Source: an uncultured Alphaproteobacteria bacterium
GTDB lineage: Bacteria; Pseudomonadota; Alphaproteobacteria; Caulobacterales; Caulobacteraceae
Length of the DNA stretch: 59,817 nt
Assembly (NCBI GenBank): GCA_903909375.1
Contig: CAIVVM010000071.1
Span: forward strand, 1 to 59,817
Direction of reading: 5' to 3'
Both the position numbers and the translations under genes were made by a program. The notes beneath the pieces were generated by a model that saw only the letters and a program-made list of their open reading frames with translations, was not told where the DNA came from and did no database searches. This document shows positions 37,349-46,410 of this stretch, piece by piece; within the stretch, counting starts at the first letter, position 1, and every line of letters starts with the position of its first letter.

Positions 37349-38349
37349 GACCCGGCGACGACCTGCTCGATGGCCCCGAAGATGGACGCCCGCTTGCTAT
37401 CGACCATCTCGATCCGCACCGTATCGCCGGCCTTCAGGAAGGGCGTTACAGGCGCGCCACCAGTCAGGGTTTCCACCGTGCGCACCTCGGCCAGGCAGGC
37501 ATAGCCAACCCCACCTTCGGCGATCGGCTTGCCCGGTCCTCCGTCGGGCCCGCGATTGGACACCGTCCCCGAACCCACGATCGTACCGGCGCTCAGGGCC
37601 CGGGTGCGGGCGGCGTGAGCGACAAGCGTTCCGAAGTCGAAGGTCATGTCGACGCCCGCGTCCGGTTCGCCCATGGGCTTGCCATTCAGTTCAACTTCCA
37701 GCTTGCCGCCAAGCTTGCCATCTTTCCAGGTTGGCAGGGCGTCCGGCGTCACGGCGACCGGTGAAAAGGCCGAGGCAGGCTTTGACTGGAAAAAACCGAA
37801 CCCCTTGGCCATCTCGCCCGGGATCAGGTTGCGCAAGGACACGTCGTTGCACAGCAGCACCAGCCGGATTGCAGCCAGAGCTTCCTCGCGCGTGGCGCCC
37901 AGCGGCACATCGCCGGTAATCACGGCCAACTCGCCTTCAAGATCGCATCCCCAGGCCTCGTCGCCCAGCGGGATCGGGTCGCGCGGGCCGAGGAACCCGT
38001 CCGATCCGCCCTGATACATCAGAGGATCCATCCAGAAACTCGTCGGCATCTCCGCACCCCGGGCCTGACGCACCAGGGCCACATGGTTCACATAGGCCGA
38101 GCCATCGGCCCACTGGTAGGCGCGCGGCAGGGGGCTTGCCGCTTCATGCTCGTGGAACCGCGCCTTCGGCACCGAGCCGTGCTCCAGGCTTTCCGCCAGG
38201 CCGCGAAGCTCCGGTTCGCACCGCTCCCAGTCATCCAGCGCCGCCTGCAGGGTCAACGCGATGCGGTCGGCCGGCGAGTACCAGGCGAGATCGTTGGAAA
38301 CCACCACCAGGCGGCCATCCCGGCCCCCCTTCAACGACGCCAGCTTCAT
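37345..38349 (-). CDS. fumarylacetoacetate hydrolase family protein
   Basis: 334 residues. FAH domain motifs: GLDGDLEG-type metal site as GCDLEGELAVITGDVP, FGFFQSKPASAFSPVAV, ELNGKPMGEPDAGVDMTFDF and RALSAGTIVGSGTVSN. Cleaves fumarylacetoacetate (or a near relative) to fumarate and acetoacetate, the last step of tyrosine breakdown. Coupled to genes on both sides by ATGA overlaps. Confidence 0.93.
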   Translation of the reverse strand: MKLASLKGGRDGRLVVVSNDLAWYSPADRIALTLQAALDDWERCEPELRGLAESLEHGSVPKARFHEHEAASPLPRAYQWADGSAYVNHVALVRQARGAEMPTSFWMDPLMYQGGSDGFLGPRDPIPLGDEAWGCDLEGELAVITGDVPLGATREEALAAIRLVLLCNDVSLRNLIPGEMAKGFGFFQSKPASAFSPVAVTPDALPTWKDGKLGGKLEVELNGKPMGEPDAGVDMTFDFGTLVAHAARTRALSAGTIVGSGTVSNRGPDGGPGKPIAEGGVGYACLAEVRTVETLTGGAPVTPFLKAGDTVRIEMVDSKRASIFGAIEQVVAGS

Positions 38350-38627
38350 TCGTTGCTCCCTCCGGTTTCTTTTGTGATGGTTCGAGTCAGCCGCACGCCG
38401 TCCTCGAACGTGCGTGGCTCATAGACCGACACTTCGACGCGGATGTCACCGCCCGTTTCGCGTTCCCACAGATAGGTGCGTTCGAAACAGACTTCGCGGC
38501 CGCCAGGGGTGAAGCCCTCGAAGGTGTCGCCCCAAGGGGTCAATTTGACCAGTTCGCGCCAGCCCAGCGTCATGGCCCGGTCCAGTTCGTCCTCGGCAGC
38601 CTCCAGGAGATCCGTCTCGAAACTCAT
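38346..38627 (-). CDS. small protein inside the homogentisate operon, unknown function
   Basis: 93 residues, acidic. Core WRELVKLTPWGDTFEGFTP then FERTYLWERETGGDIRVEVS and a final VRLTRTITKE. No signal peptide, membrane segment or known motif. It is coupled by ATGA overlaps to hmgA before and the FAH gene after, so it is made in fixed ratio with both. Possible accessory or fold-completing subunit; unknown. Confidence 0.8.
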   Translation of the reverse strand: MSFETDLLEAAEDELDRAMTLGWRELVKLTPWGDTFEGFTPGGREVCFERTYLWERETGGDIRVEVSVYEPRTFEDGVRLTRTITKETGGSNE

Positions 38628-39757
38628 CCCGTCTGCCAGCTATCGACGTAGGCCGGGTTCTCCACCGCCGAGGCCGCATCACCCACCTCCAGCGGATCAC
38701 GGGTGTCGATCATGACCGCATACTCGTCGGTGGCGACTTTCGGCTGAACCAGCATGGACTTCAACGCCTTCGGATGTGGGCCGTGGGTGAATCCGCTCGG
38801 ATGAAATGTAAGCATGCCGGCCTCGATGTGGTCACGGCTGAAGAAGTCGCCGGCGTGGTAGAACAGTACCTCGTCGAAGTCGTCGTTGTTGTGGAAGAAC
38901 GGCACCTTCAGCGCACCGGGATCCGTCTCGAACGGACGAGGCGCAAAGGTGCACACCACGAAGCGATCCGACACGAAGGTCGAGTGCACGCTGGGCGGCA
39001 GGTGATAGCGGTGACTCACCACCGGGCGGATGTGGCGGACGTTCAGGCGCACCGGCGCCAGGTCACCGTGCCACCCCACCGCGTCCAGCGGGTTGTAGGG
39101 ATAGGTGGCCGCCGAAACCTGGCCACGCTTCTTGATCTCGACCCGCACCTCGCCCGGCTCGTCCTGGTGGGCCCTGAAGACGGCGTCCATCTCGGGTGTG
39201 TCCAGCATGGCCGGATCGAACTGGGCATGGCCGCCCATCAGGCCTCGGTCCGGCAGCCTGTAGTGGGTGTTGGTGGCCTCGATCATCAGGATCGCGCAGG
39301 GCTCCGAGGGCGCCAGGCGCCACATCGTGCCCCGCGGGAGATAGAGGTAGTCTCCGGCCTCGTAGGCAATCCGGCCGTAGTCGCAGAACAGGTCGCCGCC
39401 GCCCTGATGGACAAACAGAAGCTGATCGCCATCCGCATTGCGGGCCAGAGCAGGCATGGCTTCCAGGACTTTCCAGAAGCGAACCTCGGCGGCCTTGTTG
39501 TGCAGCACCACCGCCGCGTCCCATGGCGAGGTCTGGCCGCCCCTCAGCCGGTTCAGGTCAAAAGCACGCGGGCGCAGCGGCCCCTCGAACCGCGTCCAGC
39601 CGGTGGGTGGCCGGCGATGATGCAGGAACGCGGCCGGGCCGAAGAACCCCTCCTTGGAGATCTCGCGCTCATAGGTGCCGTCAGGCATGTCGGCATGTGC
39701 CTGACGCGAGTGCGACCCCTGTGCGCCCCGGACCGGTATCCAGTCACCCTTGGCCAT
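38624..39757 (-). CDS. hmgA: homogentisate 1,2-dioxygenase
   Basis: 377 residues, bicupin, shorter than the 430-residue classic enzyme but typical of Caulobacter-type HmgA. Iron ligand region is FYHAGDFFSRDHIEAGMLTF and HPSGFTHGPHP; other marks are LFVHQGGGDLFCDYG and YLPRGTMWRLAP. Opens the ring of homogentisate to maleylacetoacetate. Six bases after hppD on the same transcript. Confidence 0.93.
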   Translation of the reverse strand: MAKGDWIPVRGAQGSHSRQAHADMPDGTYEREISKEGFFGPAAFLHHRRPPTGWTRFEGPLRPRAFDLNRLRGGQTSPWDAAVVLHNKAAEVRFWKVLEAMPALARNADGDQLLFVHQGGGDLFCDYGRIAYEAGDYLYLPRGTMWRLAPSEPCAILMIEATNTHYRLPDRGLMGGHAQFDPAMLDTPEMDAVFRAHQDEPGEVRVEIKKRGQVSAATYPYNPLDAVGWHGDLAPVRLNVRHIRPVVSHRYHLPPSVHSTFVSDRFVVCTFAPRPFETDPGALKVPFFHNNDDFDEVLFYHAGDFFSRDHIEAGMLTFHPSGFTHGPHPKALKSMLVQPKVATDEYAVMIDTRDPLEVGDAASAVENPAYVDSWQTG

Positions 39758-39763
39758 TGCGGA

Positions 39764-40867
39764 TTACCCTTCAGAAGGCGCCGGTAGCACCCCGCGGCGA
39801 ATCTGATCCAGTTCGATGGACTCGAACAGGGCCTTGAAGTTGCCCTCGCCGAAGCCCTCATTGCCCTTGCGCTGGATCAGTTCGAAGAAGATCGGGCCGA
39901 TCATGTTCTCGGTGAAGATCTGCAGCAACAGGCCCTGGCCTTCTGTCGGCGCGCCGTCGATCAGGATCCGGTCGGCGCGCAGCCGCGCCACATCCTCACC
40001 ATGGCCGGGCACACGGGCGTCGATCCCGTCAAAATAGGTGTCGATGGTATCCTGGAAGGTGACGCCGCGGTCCCGCATCGCTTCGACGGAGGCATAGATA
40101 TCGTCCGCGCCCAGCGCGATGTGCTGGATGCCCTCACCCTTGTAGTCGCGCAGGAACTCCTCGATCTGGGAGTGCTCGTCCTGGCTCTCGTTCAGCGGGA
40201 TACGGATCTTGCCGCAGGGACTGGTCATGGCCTTGGAGACCAGGGCGGTCTGTTTGCCCTCGATGTCGAAGTAGCGGATCTCCCGGAAATTGAAGATGTC
40301 CTCGTAGAAAGCCGCCCAGGTCGCCATCTGGCCGCGCCGGACGTTGTGGGTCAGATGATCCAGGTAGCCGAGGCCAAGAGCATTGGACGGCGCCGCCTCG
40401 GCTGCGCCCGGGATGGGCACGAAGTCCACGTCGTAGATCTCCTGCGCCCCATAGCGATCCACCAGGTAGAGGTTCGACCCGCCGATACCCTCGATGGCCG
40501 GGATGTTCAGCTCCATCGGCCCGACCGGGCCCACAACCGCCCTGGCGCCCCGCGCCACCGCCAGCTCCAGCGCCCGCGCAGCGTCACGTACCCGGAAGGC
40601 CATGGCATTGGCCGACGGCCCATGGATCTCGCGAAACGCCGCCGCCTGCCCTGACGGTTCCATGTTCAGGATGAAGTTGATGTCCCCCTGACGAAACCGC
40701 AGCACGTTCTTCGACCGGTGACGGGACACCGCCGTGAAGCCCATCCTTTCAAACAGACCCTTCAGGCGCTCGGGTTCGGGCGAGGTGAATTCGACAAACT
40801 CAAAACCGTCCGTGCCCAGCGGATTTTCAAACAGGTCACGGCCTGCGCCAGCAGTTTGGACGGTCAT
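39764..40867 (-). CDS. hppD: 4-hydroxyphenylpyruvate dioxygenase
   Basis: 367 residues with two VOC domains; metal ligands are His in LDHLTHNVRRG, His in QHIALGADDIY and Glu in GPIFFELIQRKGNEGFGEGN. Converts 4-hydroxyphenylpyruvate to homogentisate with loss of CO2. First gene of the tyrosine catabolism operon (hppD-hmgA-unknown-fah-marR). No maleylacetoacetate isomerase gene is present in this cluster. Confidence 0.97.
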   Translation of the reverse strand: MTVQTAGAGRDLFENPLGTDGFEFVEFTSPEPERLKGLFERMGFTAVSRHRSKNVLRFRQGDINFILNMEPSGQAAAFREIHGPSANAMAFRVRDAARALELAVARGARAVVGPVGPMELNIPAIEGIGGSNLYLVDRYGAQEIYDVDFVPIPGAAEAAPSNALGLGYLDHLTHNVRRGQMATWAAFYEDIFNFREIRYFDIEGKQTALVSKAMTSPCGKIRIPLNESQDEHSQIEEFLRDYKGEGIQHIALGADDIYASVEAMRDRGVTFQDTIDTYFDGIDARVPGHGEDVARLRADRILIDGAPTEGQGLLLQIFTENMIGPIFFELIQRKGNEGFGEGNFKALFESIELDQIRRGVLPAPSEG

Positions 40868-40984
40868 CGAAACGCTCCCGGTGTTTCGTCTTTAGTATCA
40901 TTTGCAACCAATTCCGGAAAGAGCCAAGACTCGTGGCACGGCGCCTGCTAGCTGGGACGTTCGAGCAAGTCGCCTGGATCGCCA

Positions 40985-41293
40985 ATGTTCCGACAGATGT
41001 ACGACCGGGTGATGCGGCTGGCCGCAACCCGACACGCGCCCACGGCCCTGGCCGTCATCTCGTTTGCCGAAAGCTCCTTCTTTCCCATCCCGCCGGACAC
41101 CCTGTTGGGACCCATGGTGCTGGCGCGCAGGGAGCGGGCCTATGTCTAAGCCACCCTTTGCACTGCGGCGGCCGTTCTCAAACACTTCGGCGGCGCCATG
41201 CTCACCGAGTTTGAAAAGCGGATAGATCTCTGCTCGATCATTCTGCTGGGCTTCTTGATCGCGCTCATTCTTGTCCTGAAGGTCTTCCTGTAG
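40985..41293 (+). pseudogene. yqaA: remnant of a YqaA/DedA-family membrane protein gene
   Basis: From ATG 40985 the frame reads MFRQMYDRVMRLAATRHAP, then VISFAESSFFPIPPDTLLGP, clear YqaA family, and stops at TAA 41147. The same frame continues with ATLCTAAAVL and a tail KRIDLCSIILLGFLIALILV up to TAG 41291. The middle membrane helices are missing (about 90 codons, frame kept). Its place just before dsbB and coq7 matches the usual order of the intact gene in Caulobacterales (from memory). Confidence 0.8.
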
Positions 41294-41320
41294 GCGACGC
41301 TTGAGCACATATTCAGACCA

Positions 41321-41827
41321 ATGCTGAAACCCTTGCTCGAACGCTGGCGACTGTGCGCCGTCCTGATCGCCGCAGGCATGCTGGCGACGGCCCATGCCTT
41401 CGAGACTTTCGGGGGCCTGGCGCCTTGCACGCTGTGCCTTCGGCAGCGGGAAGTCTATTGGGCCATCCTGACCTTGGGGCTGATCGCCATGATCGTCGTC
41501 CGGATGCCGGGCGGGCCAAGATGGCGCGGGCTCACCTGCTGGGGGCTGGCTGCGCTTTTTGTCCTGAGTTGCGCGGTTGCAGCCTACCACGCCGGAGCGG
41601 AATGGAAGTTCTGGCCCGGCCCGCAGGCCTGCGCCTCAGGCGGCGGCGGGGTGAGTGCTGCGGATATGGCCGCATTCCTGGACGGCGCAAAGGTCAAGGC
41701 GCCCGCCTGCGATGAGGCGCCCTGGGTGCTGGCCGGACTTTCGATGGCCGGCTGGAACGCCGTCCTGTCTCTGGTGTTTGCGGGTCTGAGCATCGCCGCG
41801 GCTATAAGGGAACGAGGCAAGCTATAA
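41321..41827 (+). CDS. dsbB: disulfide bond formation protein B
   Basis: 168 residues with four membrane helices. The quinone-linked cysteine pair is CTLC (Cys36, Cys39) and the second periplasmic pair is Cys104 and Cys130. Re-oxidises DsbA by passing electrons to ubiquinone. Overlaps coq7 by one base (TAATG), an apt pairing with a quinone-synthesis gene. Confidence 0.95.
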   Translation: MLKPLLERWRLCAVLIAAGMLATAHAFETFGGLAPCTLCLRQREVYWAILTLGLIAMIVVRMPGGPRWRGLTCWGLAALFVLSCAVAAYHAGAEWKFWPGPQACASGGGGVSAADMAAFLDGAKVKAPACDEAPWVLAGLSMAGWNAVLSLVFAGLSIAAAIRERGKL

Positions 41828-42387
41828 TGGAAAAGCCGATCCCACCTCGCCCCGGTCGAGGCGCCCAGCGGGCGCGGCTGGCCGAAATCCTGCGCGTGGA
41901 CCACGCCGGTGAACTGGCGGCCGTCCAGATCTATCGTGGTCAACGCGCTGTACTGGGAAGCGTAGCCGCGCAGAGCCGTATCGCCGGGCAGCTGGCCGAG
42001 ATGGAAGCCCATGAAGCCGTACATCTGGCGCGGTTTGACAGCCTGCTGACCGAATACAGGGTTAGGCCGACAGCGTTTGCGCCGCTCTGGCGGCTGGCCG
42101 GCTTCGCTCTGGGCGCAGGCACAGCCTTGCTCGGTGAAAAGGCGGCCCACGCTTGTACGGAAGCGGTCGAGACCGTCATCGAGGCGCACTATGCGGACCA
42201 GATCGACGAACTTGCCGAACGCGAGCCGGCCCTGGCTGCGGAGCTATCGCAGTTCCGGAACGAGGAACTGGCCCATCGCGATCAGGCGGTGAATGAAGGC
42301 GCGCACGAGGCCCCGGGCTATGCCCTTCTCGCGGCGGTGATCCGCACCGGCTGCCGCACCGCCATCAGGATCAGCGAGAAAATCTGA
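41827..42387 (+). CDS. coq7: demethoxyubiquinone hydroxylase
   Basis: 186 residues, ferritin-like di-iron fold with duplicated helix pairs: ligands in RVDHAGELAAVQIYRGQ, EMEAHEAVHLARF, LLGEKAAHACTEAVE and RNEELAHRDQAV. Hydroxylates demethoxyubiquinone, the next-to-last step of ubiquinone synthesis. Translated with dsbB. Confidence 0.97.
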   Translation: MEKPIPPRPGRGAQRARLAEILRVDHAGELAAVQIYRGQRAVLGSVAAQSRIAGQLAEMEAHEAVHLARFDSLLTEYRVRPTAFAPLWRLAGFALGAGTALLGEKAAHACTEAVETVIEAHYADQIDELAEREPALAAELSQFRNEELAHRDQAVNEGAHEAPGYALLAAVIRTGCRTAIRISEKI

Positions 42388-42485
42388 TCCTTCTGGATCG
42401 GGATCGGGACGACTCAAGAAATCTTCAGATAAGGAGTGGCCAGACCACATAAGTTCTGCTTTTGTTCACTTCAGGGAGTCACATC

Positions 42486-42770
42486 ATGGCGGACGGAAGC
42501 AGGCAGCTTGTGCGGGATATGGCCTATGGCGATGCGCGCCTCGGCTGGGCCACGCAGGCGCGATCAAGCCTCTGGGCGCGGTGCGCCTGTGGTCGCGAGG
42601 CGGCGATCAACCCGCGCCCCTGGATCGCCCAGGGTTTGAGCCGCCAGACACTGCATGATCTGGAAGACCGGCTTCGCTGCCAGTGCGGCGCGCGTCGCGC
42701 AGGTCTGGAAATCCGCGGTCTCGCCCAGGCGCCCCACGGCGGCGCCGGGGGCATCCACATTTTCAGGTAG
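42486..42770 (+). CDS. small cysteine-rich protein, zinc-ribbon-like
   Basis: 94 residues from ATG 42486 (ribosome site GGGAG). Two CxC pairs, RCACGREA and LRCQCGARR, about 35 residues apart, could bind one zinc, with NPRPWIAQGLSRQTLHDLED between. Single gene; a structural or nucleic-acid role is guesswork. Confidence 0.75.
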   Translation: MADGSRQLVRDMAYGDARLGWATQARSSLWARCACGREAAINPRPWIAQGLSRQTLHDLEDRLRCQCGARRAGLEIRGLAQAPHGGAGGIHIFR

Positions 42771-42782
42771 CCCGGAATCAAA

Positions 42783-42809
42783 AACGCCCGGGCCGAGGGC
42801 CCGGGCGTT
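42783..42809 (-). terminator. intrinsic terminator after the PEP-CTERM gene
   Basis: Perfect 10-bp stem (AACGCCCGGG with CCCGGGCGTT), 7-base loop, followed on the minus strand by a T run (TTTTGAT). It sits between two convergent gene ends (42770 and 42831); on the plus strand the T run is poor. Confidence 0.85.
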
Positions 42810-42830
42810 CCTGAAAAGTTTCGTTCCTTA

Positions 42831-43610
42831 TCAGGCGACGGCGAGGCTGCGCTGGCGGCGCAGCATCACGCCCAGACCGGCAAAGCCCATGATCATCATC
42901 GCCCAGGTCGCAGGCTCCGGCACGGCGGCGAAGACGAAGGCCTGGTGCGAATTCGCCTGACCGTAGTTGGCCGTCTCTTTGATGAAGGTGATGTTCTTGG
43001 AAACAGCGCCGACATCCGCCGTGATGTAGGAAAGGTAGCTGGCGCCAGCCAGGTCATTGATAATCGTACCGACGGCGGGCTTGCTCGCGGTGAGCACCAG
43101 CGGGGTCGTCGTGTCACGATTGACGACCTTCCAGATCGCACCCTGGATGGCGGCCAGCTTGTCCACATTGGACGTCGGGCTGGTTGCATACAGCTTGGCG
43201 CCATAGTTGGTCAGATAACCGACCTGATCGATTTGGCCCTGGTTAAGCGTGTCGAAATTGGCGCCGCTGCCCGAGTTCGACGTCAGTGTCAGGTTATCGT
43301 CGTAGGCGAGGTTCGTACCGCTCCAGTGGAAAATGTCCACGCAGAAGACCATCAGGTCAAAGGTCGAACTGTTGGCGGTCGTCCCGTAGTTCGCCTTGAA
43401 CACCTGTGGTGTCATATACACGTTGATGTTCGTCGGTCCGCTTAGCTGGGCGGTATTGGTCTTATTGTAAGAGACGCCGTTTAGGAAGATCGCCGTCGCA
43501 TGGCTGGTGGATGCCACGGCAAGGCCGAATGCAAAGGCAAGGGCCGGCACGGCAGCCTTGAGAGCGGCCTTCAGCGGCCCCTGGTTCATCGAAACGACGT
43601 CCGAACTCAT
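42831..43610 (-). CDS. exported PEPxxWA-CTERM protein
   Basis: About 259 residues from ATG 43610 (GGGAG ten bases upstream). Signal peptide, a secreted body with many Asn/Thr residues (SYNKTNTAQLSGP, VFCVDIFHWSGTN), and the sorting tail VPEPATWAMMIMGFAGLGVM followed by arginines. Such proteins are processed by exosortase/archaeosortase-type systems and appear in biofilm or surface layers. The body resembles other such proteins with a single cysteine and Gly/Asn repeats. No exosortase gene is in this window. Confidence 0.88.
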   Translation of the reverse strand: MSSDVVSMNQGPLKAALKAAVPALAFAFGLAVASTSHATAIFLNGVSYNKTNTAQLSGPTNINVYMTPQVFKANYGTTANSSTFDLMVFCVDIFHWSGTNLAYDDNLTLTSNSGSGANFDTLNQGQIDQVGYLTNYGAKLYATSPTSNVDKLAAIQGAIWKVVNRDTTTPLVLTASKPAVGTIINDLAGASYLSYITADVGAVSKNITFIKETANYGQANSHQAFVFAAVPEPATWAMMIMGFAGLGVMLRRQRSLAVA

Positions 43611-43893
43611 CACGGCACAACTCCCAGACAAACAAAGAGCAACCACGCCACGGCGTGAAAGCCTGTCCCAAAAAAACGCACACTCGCGTGTTTCGCCAGT
43701 GAACGAGCAACTCTTATGCAAGGCTGGCAGATGCCGCAATCAGACTCCCCTCTCAGGCGAGTAGGGCGCCCGGACGGGCTGGACGGCCGCCTTTACAGAA
43801 TTGTGTCGGCGCGGTTTCGCAGGCTGTCATCACCTGGAACCGTGGGTATGCGATAAGCTATGCCTGCATACTCAGTCTCCGGGAGATCACGCC

Positions 43894-44895
43894 ATGGCGG
43901 AAACGATGACCACCCTGTCCGGCGTCGCCTTCCTCAGAACGCCGGACGCTTGTTTCGAGGATTTGCCGGGCTATCCCTATCCGCCGTCATTCATGGAGAT
44001 CGACGGCCTGCGCATGCACTACCTGGACGTAGGCCCGCGCGATGGCCCTGTCGCGCTGTTGATGCACGGCATGCCCACCTGGAGTTTCCTCAATCGGGGC
44101 ATAATCGCCCGGCTGGTAGCGGACGGATGGCGATGCATCGCCGCCGACCACTTCGGGTTTGGCCGCTCCGACAAGCCGGTGGACGACGCCTGGTACTCCA
44201 TCGCACGCCACACCGCAGCCCAGCGCGCCCTGATCGAACATCTGGATCTTCAGGGCGTCACCCTGTTCTGCCAGGACTGGGGCGGCCCCACAGGTCTGGC
44301 CCAGGCGGCTGACATGCCAGAGCGCTTCGAGCGTCTGGTGATCATGAACACCTGGCTACACCACGAGGGCTACGACTACTCACCGGCCATCCATCGCTGG
44401 AATGCAGGCTGGCAGCCGGACGGCATGTTCGTGACCAACATTCCCGAGCGCCTCTCGTTGGGCTGGTTCATGATGGTTTCGCTGGGTCACATGACGGCCA
44501 AGGATATGTTCGCGATCATCCAGGATGGCGTCTATCCCACCCTGACGCCGGCAGGGGACGCCGCGCGGCGGGGCTATGACGCGCCCTTCGAGGGTCTTGG
44601 ACGTGCTGGCCACGCCGGTCCGCGCCGCTTCCCGCTCAGCCTGCCCTTCACAAACCCGGAGGGCGGCAATGCAGCCGCCCAACAGCGCCACTTCGATACC
44701 CTTCTGACGTGGACCAAGCCAGTTCACTTTATCTGGGGCGGCGCCGACAACATCTTCACCGAGGCCTGGGGCCGCGAGTGGGCCGGCAAATTTCCGCAGG
44801 CCACCTTCGACCTCCTGCCCGAGGCCGGTCACTTCCTTCAGGACACCCACGGGGACGCCATCGCCGACCTGTTCTTCGCAAGGATCGCCAGTTGA
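43894..44895 (+). CDS. alpha/beta hydrolase, haloalkane dehalogenase-like
   Basis: 333 residues from ATG 43894 (GGGAG upstream). The aspartate nucleophile is in FCQDWGGPTGL, oxyanion region in LMHGMPTWSF, and the histidine in LPEAGHFLQDT. In true dehalogenases the second halide-binding position is Glu/Asn in HGE/NPTW; here it is Met, so dehalogenation is doubtful, and another hydrolytic role is possible. Convergent with the DUF1330 gene. Confidence 0.85.
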   Translation: MAETMTTLSGVAFLRTPDACFEDLPGYPYPPSFMEIDGLRMHYLDVGPRDGPVALLMHGMPTWSFLNRGIIARLVADGWRCIAADHFGFGRSDKPVDDAWYSIARHTAAQRALIEHLDLQGVTLFCQDWGGPTGLAQAADMPERFERLVIMNTWLHHEGYDYSPAIHRWNAGWQPDGMFVTNIPERLSLGWFMMVSLGHMTAKDMFAIIQDGVYPTLTPAGDAARRGYDAPFEGLGRAGHAGPRRFPLSLPFTNPEGGNAAAQQRHFDTLLTWTKPVHFIWGGADNIFTEAWGREWAGKFPQATFDLLPEAGHFLQDTHGDAIADLFFARIAS

Positions 44896-44972
44896 GCCGC
44901 CTGCCGCTATCCAAAAATGGCGACTACTGCGGCGCTGATCTTCCTCGTCCTGTCACTCAGACCAGCGCGGGT

Positions 44973-45389
44973 CTAGAATCCGGCTCCAGGCTTGGTGCGG
45001 ATGTTCAGTTGACCCGCCAGCCCGGCTTTGCGGTGATGCTCGATGGCGTGCATCTCCGGCGACATGGCCATGGCCCGGAAGGCGGCCAGCGAGGGGTACT
45101 CGGCCAGGGCCACCATGTCCCATAGCTCCTCAACCTCGCCCAGCAGCAAGCCGGTCACCTCGCCGGAGTAACGCACCTTGCCGCCCAGGGCCTCGACCAG
45201 TTTGCGGACCTCCTCACCATAGCGCGCATAGGCGTCCGCGCCGCTGAGGTCGGGCTCGGAGCCATCGGCATATTCGGCCTTTGGCTTGAACTTCAGCAGA
45301 TTGACCATCACGAACGGGCCATCCTCCGAACCGCCGAAGAAAGCCATCGCCTGCTGCGGCGGCGGCAGTACCTGGTTTGTCACATTCAT
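44973..45389 (-). CDS. DUF1330-type dimeric alpha-beta barrel protein
   Basis: 138 residues. FVMVNLLKFKPKAEY then ADAYARYGEEVRKLVEALGG and VALAEYPSLAAFRAMAMSP, the usual pattern of DUF1330/Dabb barrels. Often acts on small aromatic or reactive compounds; function unknown. Eleven bases after the dehalogenase gene stop, so probably in the same operon. Confidence 0.82.
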   Translation of the reverse strand: MNVTNQVLPPPQQAMAFFGGSEDGPFVMVNLLKFKPKAEYADGSEPDLSGADAYARYGEEVRKLVEALGGKVRYSGEVTGLLLGEVEELWDMVALAEYPSLAAFRAMAMSPEMHAIEHHRKAGLAGQLNIRTKPGAGF

Positions 45390-45399
45390 GATCTTGTCC

Positions 45400-46299
45400 T
45401 CAGCTGCGGCGGATCAGGGCGTCGATGATCTCGACGATGTCGTTGGGGCAGTCTTCCTGCAGGAAGTGGCCGCCGCTCAGGGTCACATGCGGCTGGCCCC
45501 TGGCGCCAGGGATCCGGGCCTGGATCGGAACATCGCCGCCCTTGCTGACCGGATCATTGTCGCTGAAGGCGGTGAGCACCGGCTTGTCGAAACGTTCCAG
45601 CACCGTCCAGGCCGCGATATTTTCCGCCACCGAGCCATGCTCCGGCGTTATCGGCACCAGGGTCGGGAACTGCCGGGCGCCCTCCTTGAACGTTTCGTCG
45701 GGGAACGGCGCGTCATAGGCCGCAACCTCCGAGGCCGAGAGATCGCGGGTGGTCCCGCCGTTCACGATCATGCCAATGGGCATGACCGGCACGTTCTGGC
45801 TGAACTCCAGCCAGGCCTTGAAGGCGTCAGACATGCCGGTCCCAACCGGCATGCCGGTGTTGGCGATGACCAGTCCAGCAAACCGTTCCGGAAACGCCGC
45901 CACCAGACGCAACCCGATCAGGCCGCCCCAATCCTGGCAGAAAAGGCGCAGATCCTTGAGATCCAGGGCCGTCAGCCACTGGCTCATCCAGGCCACGTGG
46001 CGTTCATAGGTGTAGTCTGTGCGGCTGGCCGGTTTGTCGGATCGCCCGAAGCCGATCAGGTCGGGCGCGATCACCCGATGCCCACGGGCGACAAGTCCAG
46101 CAATTATGTGGCGATAAAGGTAAGCCCACGACGGCTCGCCGTGCATCAGCAGGACCGGCGCACCGTCGCGCGGTCCTTCGTCCACATAGTGCAGGCGCAT
46201 CTGCGTGCCGTCAGCATCCGTCAGGGTGTGGTACTGCGGCGCGAAGGGCCAGTCGGCCAATCCCTCGAAGCGGGAGTCGGGCGTTCTGAGAACCTGCAT
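45400..46299 (-). CDS. dhmA: haloalkane dehalogenase (HLD-I type)
   Basis: 299 residues. Catalytic set: Asp123 (CQDWGG, with Trp124 as halide-stabilising residue), Asp249 (SDNDP), His278 (GGHFLQED); HGEPSW at 53-58. This matches HLD-I (DhlA/DhmA). Hydrolyses a carbon-halogen bond to an alcohol and halide. Divergent from a TetR gene, with a palindromic operator between them. It is followed by a DUF1330 gene. Confidence 0.88.
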   Translation of the reverse strand: MQVLRTPDSRFEGLADWPFAPQYHTLTDADGTQMRLHYVDEGPRDGAPVLLMHGEPSWAYLYRHIIAGLVARGHRVIAPDLIGFGRSDKPASRTDYTYERHVAWMSQWLTALDLKDLRLFCQDWGGLIGLRLVAAFPERFAGLVIANTGMPVGTGMSDAFKAWLEFSQNVPVMPIGMIVNGGTTRDLSASEVAAYDAPFPDETFKEGARQFPTLVPITPEHGSVAENIAAWTVLERFDKPVLTAFSDNDPVSKGGDVPIQARIPGARGQPHVTLSGGHFLQEDCPNDIVEIIDALIRRS

Positions 46300-46321
46300 T
46301 TGGGAATCCCTCGATCACGGA

Positions 46322-46348
46322 TATAATGACACGGATAATGTCACTATA
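46322..46348. promoter_or_regulatory. palindromic operator between dehalogenase and TetR genes
   Basis: TATAATGACA (46322-46331), 7-base centre, TGTCACTATA (46339-46348); nine of ten base pairs match. The plus arm contains a TATAAT -10 for the regulator and the other arm a TATAGT for the dehalogenase direction, so a bound repressor would block both promoters. Confidence 0.75.
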
Positions 46349-46410
46349 TGGATGGGTCAAGGCTTGAGCGAACCCCTCGACAGCTGGTCTCCGACAGGCG
46401 AGATGAGGTC

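Noticed and set aside
40898..41590. 230-codon minus frame across the yqaA remnant and dsbB
   Set aside because: Gln/Arg-rich shadow frame; the plus strand has recognisable YqaA and DsbB sequence.
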